From SIG653 sp045578045 (GTDB lineage Bacteria; Bacillota; Clostridia; Oscillospirales; CAG-382): DNA of 9,031 nucleotides. Location of the stretch: the NCBI GenBank assembly GCA_045578045.1, contig JAZNJM010000061.1, forward strand, positions 1 through 9,031. The letters are read 5' to 3'. Positions within the stretch are counted from its first letter, which is position 1, and each line of letters starts with the position of its first letter. This document shows, one piece after another, positions 5,552 through 9,031 of this stretch. Position numbers and translations under genes: made by a program. The notes below the pieces were generated by a model that searched no databases, was not told the DNA's origin, and saw only the letters and a program-made list of their open reading frames with translations.

Positions 5552-6643
5552 ATGAAACTTGGTATAGTTGGTCTTCCAAACGTTGGAAAAAGCACGTTAT
5601 TTAACGCATTAACAAGTGCGGCGGCAGAATCTGCAAATTATCCTTTCTGTACTATTGAACCAAACGTTGGTATTGTTCCCGTTCCTGATGAAAGGTTAAA
5701 TAAGTTGGCAGAAATGTATAATCCTAAAAAATTAACACCTGCTGTTGTTGAATTTGTAGATATTGCGGGTTTAGTTAAAGGTGCATCTCAAGGCGAAGGC
5801 TTGGGAAATAAATTTCTTTCACATATAAGAGAAGTTGATGCAATAGTACACGTTGTTCGTTGTTTTGAAAATGACGACATTGTTCACGTTGAAAGCTCCG
5901 TTGATCCCATAAGAGACGTTGACATTATCAACACAGAGCTTATGCTTTCTGATATGGAAATTTTAGACAGAGCAATCGACAGAGCTAAAAAGGCAATGAA
6001 GGGTGATTCTTCAATGAGAGATACCGTTGAGCTTTATGAAAAGGTTCGTGCTGCTCTTGACGAAGGAAAATGTGTTCGTGCCGTTGAGCTTGACGAGGAA
6101 GAAAAGTTAAAAATTTCTCAGATAGGTCTTCTTTCCGGAAAATCTGTTATTTATGCGGCAAACATAAGCGAAAAGGATATTCCTTCCCCTGAAAGTAATC
6201 CATATTTTTCAAAGCTCTCTGAATTGGCAAACAAAGAAGGTGCAGAAATAGTTGCGGTTTGTGCTTCAGCAGAAGCAGATATTGCTCAGCTTGATGAAGA
6301 TGAAAGACAAATGTTTCTTGATGATTTAGGATTAACAAATTCAGGTCTCGACAGACTTATTAAATCTTCATATAAACTTTTAGGATTAATTAGCTTTCTT
6401 ACGGCTGGTTCAGACGAGGTTAGAGCGTGGACTATTAAAAACGGAACAAAAGCTCCTGGTGCCGCAGGAAAAATCCATAGCGACTTTGAGAGGGGCTTTA
6501 TCAGAGCAGAAACTGTTTCATATGATGACCTTATGAACAAAGGCTCAATGTTGGCAGCCAAAGAAGCAGGACTTGTCAGAAGTGAAGGAAAAGAATACGT
6601 TGTTAAAGACGGCGACATTATGCTTTTCAGATTCAACGTTTGA
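5552..6643 (+). CDS. ychF: Redox-regulated ATPase YchF (Obg-family, OLA1 homologue)
   Basis: A 363-residue protein, the normal length for the universally conserved YchF/OLA1 family, which binds ATP rather than GTP and associates with ribosomes; in E. coli it is linked to the oxidative stress response. The P-loop GLPNVGKST is at 7-15, and the G3 motif DIAGL at 70-74. At the G4 position the usual NKxD is replaced by NISE (204-207), the ATP-type signature of the family. C33 in FCTIEPN matches a conserved cysteine, and H112 in VHV corresponds to the histidine used for hydrolysis. A coiled-coil helical insert follows at about 130-180, and a TGS domain at about 280-363 ends in FRFNV. ATG at 5552 has AAAGG at 5535-5539, a rather long 12-base spacing. 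Transcribed alone from a consensus promoter. Confidence 0.97.
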   Translation: MKLGIVGLPNVGKSTLFNALTSAAAESANYPFCTIEPNVGIVPVPDERLNKLAEMYNPKKLTPAVVEFVDIAGLVKGASQGEGLGNKFLSHIREVDAIVHVVRCFENDDIVHVESSVDPIRDVDIINTELMLSDMEILDRAIDRAKKAMKGDSSMRDTVELYEKVRAALDEGKCVRAVELDEEEKLKISQIGLLSGKSVIYAANISEKDIPSPESNPYFSKLSELANKEGAEIVAVCASAEADIAQLDEDERQMFLDDLGLTNSGLDRLIKSSYKLLGLISFLTAGSDEVRAWTIKNGTKAPGAAGKIHSDFERGFIRAETVSYDDLMNKGSMLAAKEAGLVRSEGKEYVVKDGDIMLFRFNV

Positions 6644-6694
6644 TTTTTTACAGTGAGCTGTTCAAGAAATAATGCTACCTTGCTTTTGGCAACC

Positions 6695-6843
6695 GTCTTC
6701 TCGGTTTATTGCTTTTGATTTTGCAATAGACTTCATATTCGGTTTATTGTGTTCAGCTTAAAAAACAGACTTCTTCTACAATTTATTACATTTACTTTTA
6801 CAATAAACTTCTACGCAATTTATTGAGTTTAATATTAAATAAA
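6695..6843. repeat. Degenerate 38-bp tandem repeat, about four copies
   Basis: Units begin with RWCTTC at 6695, 6729, 6768 and 6806, each followed after a few bases by CRRTTTATTG and then a T-rich segment ending near AATA. Periods are about 34, 39 and 38 bp. A decayed earlier unit (TTGCTTTTGGCAA region, 6680-6692) may precede them. Short inverted pairs also occur, for example CAATAAA (6801-6807) with TTTATTG (6819-6825) and ATTGC (6708-6712) with GCAAT (6723-6727). This tract fills most of the 458-bp gap between ychF and the abrB-type gene, with no coding potential seen. Confidence 0.6.
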
Positions 6844-6849
6844 TTTTAT

Positions 6850-6919
6850 AAAAGAGCCGAAGCTGTTGCAAAAAGGTTTTATCTGATGAATCTATGCAAC
6901 ATACTAACAAGGCTCTTTT
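6850..6919. terminator. Long two-step hairpin, candidate ychF terminator or small element
   Basis: AAAAGAGCC (6850-6858) pairs perfectly with GGCTCTTTT (6911-6919). Inside, TGTTGCA (6864-6870) pairs perfectly with TGCAACA (6895-6901), leaving a 24-base terminal loop and an asymmetric interior loop. The 3' side runs into TTTTAGTTTTC, so it could terminate ychF transcription some 200 bases after the stop codon. It could equally be the end product of a small palindromic element. Confidence 0.45.
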
Positions 6920-6957
6920 AGTTTTCTATGAAATTTCAAATTTTAACATTATAAGTC

Positions 6958-6986
6958 TTGACAACAAAAAAACTTTGTTGTATATT
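6958..6986 (+). promoter_or_regulatory. Sigma-A promoter of the abrB-type gene with internal inverted repeat
   Basis: TTGACA (6958-6963), 17-base spacer, TATATT (6981-6986). A perfect 8-bp inverted repeat, ACAACAAA (6961-6968) and TTTGTTGT (6974-6981), occupies the spacer and touches both boxes. Predicted start near 6993 gives a leader of about 108 bases containing a second short inverted repeat, AATGTC (7003-7008) with GACATT (7016-7021). Confidence 0.82.
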
Positions 6987-7101
6987 GTCTATATATGGTA
7001 TCAATGTCAAAAATCGACATTAATTCAGAGATATAATAATCGAATTATAGAAATGCAGTAATCAAAATAGTAAAAAAACAGATAAATGAAAGGCTTATAT
7101 T

Positions 7102-7344
7102 ATGAAATCAACAGGAATGGTAAGAGATATTGACGAAATGGGAAGAATTGTTATTCCCAAAGAGTTAAGAAAATCCTTTAACCTGAACGTTAAAGACCAC
7201 GTTGAGATTTTTACAGATAACGATTGTATTATCCTGAAAAAATATAACCCAGGTTGTATTTTTTGCGGTGCAGTAAACGGTTTGAGAATGTATAAACAGA
7301 AGCTCGTGTGTGATGATTGTATAGAAGATATTTTAAAACTTTAA
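7102..7344 (+). CDS. AbrB/MazE/SpoVT-type DNA-binding regulator with a C-terminal zinc-ribbon-like cluster
   Basis: An 80-residue transition-state-regulator type protein. Residues 3-47 form the swapped-hairpin AbrB domain: STGMVRDIDEMGRIVIPKELR is the diagnostic first half, followed by HVEIFTDNDCIILKKY. Residues 52-73 carry C52-x-x-C55 and C70-x-x-C73, spaced as a small zinc ribbon; such tails are seen in many clostridial AbrB-like proteins and the metal is inferred. It presumably binds DNA as a dimer or tetramer. AAAGG at 7089-7093, eight bases before ATG, supports the start. The gene is monocistronic, with its own promoter carrying an inverted repeat that may be an operator, possibly for autoregulation. 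It is convergent with pyruvate kinase. Without comparison it cannot be equated with B. subtilis AbrB, Abh or SpoVT. Confidence 0.9.
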   Translation: MKSTGMVRDIDEMGRIVIPKELRKSFNLNVKDHVEIFTDNDCIILKKYNPGCIFCGAVNGLRMYKQKLVCDDCIEDILKL

Positions 7345-7349
7345 AAAAA

Positions 7350-7381
7350 GCTGTAGTGAGCAATTTTTCCCTCACTACAGC
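7350..7381. terminator. Bidirectional terminator between the abrB-type gene and pyk
   Basis: GCTGTAGTGAG (7350-7360) pairs perfectly with CTCACTACAGC (7371-7381), an 11-bp stem with a 10-base loop. It is flanked by a seven-A run on the left (T-run for the minus strand) and by AATTTTTATT on the right (plus strand). It lies between convergent stops at 7344 and 7402. Confidence 0.92.
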
Positions 7382-7401
7382 AATTTTTATTAAAAGCCTT
7401 T

Positions 7402-8817
7402 TTAATTTACTTGTTCAATTTTAATTGTGTTTGTGTTCCAAGATTTTCCGTTTATCTGACCGCCTGTTAAAACAACGCCGTCTCCTTTTTTGAGGTTATA
7501 CACCTCTTTAACAAGCTTCATCGCACTGTAGAACATAACTTCAATTGATGAAAATTGTTCGCACATAACGGGTGTAACACCCCAACTCAGATTCAACTTT
7601 CTCCATACCTTTTCACACGTTGTTGCACCCATAATATCAACGGGACATCTGAAACGGCTTACCATTCTTGCGGTAACTCCGCTTATGGAGTTAACAACAA
7701 TACTTTTTGCTTTAAGGTCAACAGCAAGAGAACAAGCAGAATGTGAAACAGCATCAAGATTGTTTTTTATTTCAAATTCTGTTGTTCTGAATCCCTTTAT
7801 ATAATCGATTTTTTTCTCTGTATATTCTGCAATTTCAACCATATTTTTCAAAGCCTGAACGGGATATTTTCCTGCGGCACTTTCACCTGAAAGCATAACC
7901 GCAGACGTGCCATCATAAACAGCGTTTGCAACGTCTGAAATTTCTGCCCTTGTAGGTCTTGGATTGTGTATCATAGATTCAAGCATTTCTGTTGCGGTAA
8001 TAACGCGGATACCTAACATTCTGCATTTGTCTATAAGGTATTTCTGAACTGAGGGAACTTCAATAAAAGGAATTTCTACGCCTAAATCTCCACGGGCTAT
8101 CATAATTCCGTCTGCAACTTCACATATTTCTTCGATGTTATCAACGCCTGAGCGATTTTCAATCTTTGCAACAATATCAATATCCTCGCCACCGTTTTTG
8201 TCAAGAAACTCTCTAAGCTCAACAACGTCTTTTTTTCTTGAAACAAAGGAGGCTGCAACGAAATCCACGTCATTTTCTATTCCAAATAAAAGGTCTTCCT
8301 TATCTTGTTCACTTAAAAACTCGTGATTCATAACAATTCCGGGGAAATGCATACTTTTGCGGTCAGAAAGCTCACCGCCAACAACAACCTTACAAATTGC
8401 ATCGTTATTATCAATTTCTTGAACTTCAAAAATAACAAGTCCGTTATTAACGGTAATAACGTCTCCAACGTGAAGCTCTTCTATAAGTTTTTCATAGTTA
8501 ACGGAAACCCTCTTGTTATTACCAATAATATTTTCTGTAGTGAATGAAAACGTATCTCCTGCTTTAAGAGAGATTTTTTTGTTTTCAAAGGTTTTTATTC
8601 TGTATTCAGGTCCTTTGGTGTCAAGCATTATGGCGATAGGAAGATTTAGCTTTTCACGCACCTTTTTAATTAAATCAAATTTGCCTTTATGCTCTTCGTG
8701 TGTTCCGTGTGAAAAATTGAGTCTTGCAACGTTCATTCCCGCAAGACACATTTCTGTTAATACTTCTTCCGTATCACACGCAGGTCCGATTGTGCATATA
8801 ACTTTTGTTTTTCTCAT
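7402..8817 (-). CDS. pyk: Pyruvate kinase
   Basis: A 471-residue pyruvate kinase, converting phosphoenolpyruvate and ADP to pyruvate and ATP in the last step of glycolysis. Visible motifs include KVICTIGPA (5-13), ARLNFSHG (31-38), LDTKGPE (65-71), the active-site IVAKIENRSG (215-224, with K218 and E220), MIARGDLGVEIP (239-250) and NAVYDGTSAVMLSGESAAGKYP (298-319). E71 after TKGP corresponds to Glu117 of rabbit muscle enzyme, the residue associated with potassium dependence. The B domain lies at about 72-165, and the regulatory C domain at about 350-471 lacks the extra PEP-utiliser domain found in Bacillus enzymes. ATG at 8817 is chosen because AGAGGGGG precedes it by seven bases; an in-frame TTG at 8856 would translate through that site and lies in the -10 box. 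No pfkA gene is visible alongside, though one could lie beyond the window. Confidence 0.97.
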   Translation of the reverse strand: MRKTKVICTIGPACDTEEVLTEMCLAGMNVARLNFSHGTHEEHKGKFDLIKKVREKLNLPIAIMLDTKGPEYRIKTFENKKISLKAGDTFSFTTENIIGNNKRVSVNYEKLIEELHVGDVITVNNGLVIFEVQEIDNNDAICKVVVGGELSDRKSMHFPGIVMNHEFLSEQDKEDLLFGIENDVDFVAASFVSRKKDVVELREFLDKNGGEDIDIVAKIENRSGVDNIEEICEVADGIMIARGDLGVEIPFIEVPSVQKYLIDKCRMLGIRVITATEMLESMIHNPRPTRAEISDVANAVYDGTSAVMLSGESAAGKYPVQALKNMVEIAEYTEKKIDYIKGFRTTEFEIKNNLDAVSHSACSLAVDLKAKSIVVNSISGVTARMVSRFRCPVDIMGATTCEKVWRKLNLSWGVTPVMCEQFSSIEVMFYSAMKLVKEVYNLKKGDGVVLTGGQINGKSWNTNTIKIEQVN

Positions 8818-8824
8818 TTCATTT

Positions 8825-8832
8825 CCCCCTCT
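8825..8832 (-). promoter_or_regulatory. Strong ribosome binding site fixing the pyk start
   Basis: AGAGGGGG on the minus strand ends seven bases before ATG at 8817. It is among the strongest-looking sites in the window, in keeping with a highly expressed glycolytic enzyme. Confidence 0.85.
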
Positions 8833-8855
8833 TTTGTATATGGTTATTTTTTTCA

Positions 8856-8884
8856 ATTATACCATAAACTATTCAGAAAGTAAA
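8856..8884 (-). promoter_or_regulatory. Promoter of pyk with extended -10
   Basis: On the minus strand TATAAT (8856-8861) is preceded by TGG, giving an extended TGN -10. TTTACT (8879-8884) lies 17 bases upstream as a partial -35. Predicted start near 8849 leaves a leader of about 32 bases. Beyond it, 8885-8953 is very AT-rich with no feature I can name. Confidence 0.8.
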
Positions 8885-8953
8885 TAGAAACACTCTAAAA
8901 CTTTCCTATATATAATATATAAAAAACAAATATTATTGTAAATAATTTTTATA

Positions 8954-9031
8954 TTAATATCCCCTCAAAAACTCAACGTTTGTCATTAGTTCAAACTGAA
9001 AAAGACTGCATCCATACTCTTTAAGATGAGC
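8954..9031 (-). CDS. Possible C-terminal end of an unidentified gene (partial)
   Basis: From the right edge the minus strand stays open for 25 codons to TAA at 8954-8956. The peptide reads HLKEYGCSLFQFELMTNVEF with one residue before it and LRGY after it. The composition looks protein-like and the gap to the pyk promoter (about 70 bases) is a plausible intergenic distance. A frame this short could be open by chance, and I do not recognise the family. Confidence 0.35.
   Translation of the reverse strand, partial: AHLKEYGCSLFQFELMTNVEFLRGY

Noticed and set aside
6286..6636. Minus-strand open frame of about 116 codons
   Set aside because: It is the antisense shadow of the ychF 3' region, whose TGS domain is unmistakable.
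6993..7101. Riboswitch or T-box in the 108-base leader of the abrB-type gene
   Set aside because: I see only a short inverted repeat; there is no T-box core, no recognisable aptamer pattern and no terminator before the start codon.
8818..8856. Thirteen-codon N-terminal extension of pyruvate kinase from TTG 8856
   Set aside because: It would translate the strong ribosome binding site and begin within the -10 box; the family start fits ATG 8817.
8513..8887. Plus-strand open frame of about 124 codons
   Set aside because: It is antisense to the start of pyk and runs across the pyk promoter; no independent support.

Overview
The window is AT-rich DNA. Its gene content, strong AAAGG/GAGG-type ribosome binding sites, textbook TTGACA/TATAAT promoters and bidirectional hairpin/T-run terminators suggest a low-GC Gram-positive bacterium of the class Clostridia. 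This is an inference from gene style; no rRNA or other phylogenetic marker was placed. There are eight complete protein genes, one doubtful gene fragment at the right edge, and the edge of a probable group II intron at the left.

Layout. (a) 1-133, minus strand: apparent 5' domain of a group II intron running out of the window to the left, abutting a terminator-like hairpin (136-168). (b) 271-394: about five tandem copies of a 25-bp repeat, directly upstream of a comF-like phosphoribosyltransferase gene (446-1240, +, TTG start). (c) 1324-3249, minus strand: a three-gene operon reading HAD phosphatase, small two-helix membrane protein, TetR-family regulator, driven by a near-consensus promoter at 3282-3310. 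(d) 3391-4650, +: an AI-2E/PerM-family membrane protein divergent from that operon. An imperfect palindrome (3303-3327) lies between the two promoters and is the best candidate for the TetR operator. (e) 4755-5210, minus: an unrecognised small protein with two membrane helices and a soluble tail. (f) 5552-6643, +: the ATPase gene ychF with a consensus promoter. (g) 6644-7101: a gene-free stretch with about four degenerate 38-bp repeats, a long two-step hairpin, and the abrB-type promoter carrying a perfect inverted repeat between -35 and -10. (h) 7102-7344, +: an 80-residue AbrB-type regulator with a C-terminal four-cysteine cluster. (i) 7402-8817, minus: pyruvate kinase. (j) 8954-9031, minus: possible C-terminal end of another gene.

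The three convergent gene pairs (comF/tetR, AI-2E/4755 gene, abrB/pyk) each share one bidirectional terminator. The divergent pairs (HAD operon/AI-2E, 4755 gene/ychF) share intergenic control regions that contain symmetric or repeated sequence. Most genes are housekeeping. The least ordinary parts are the HAD-membrane protein-TetR operon with its divergent transporter, the two intergenic tandem-repeat tracts, and the intron end at a hairpin. I did not find a convincing new defence system or mobile cargo.
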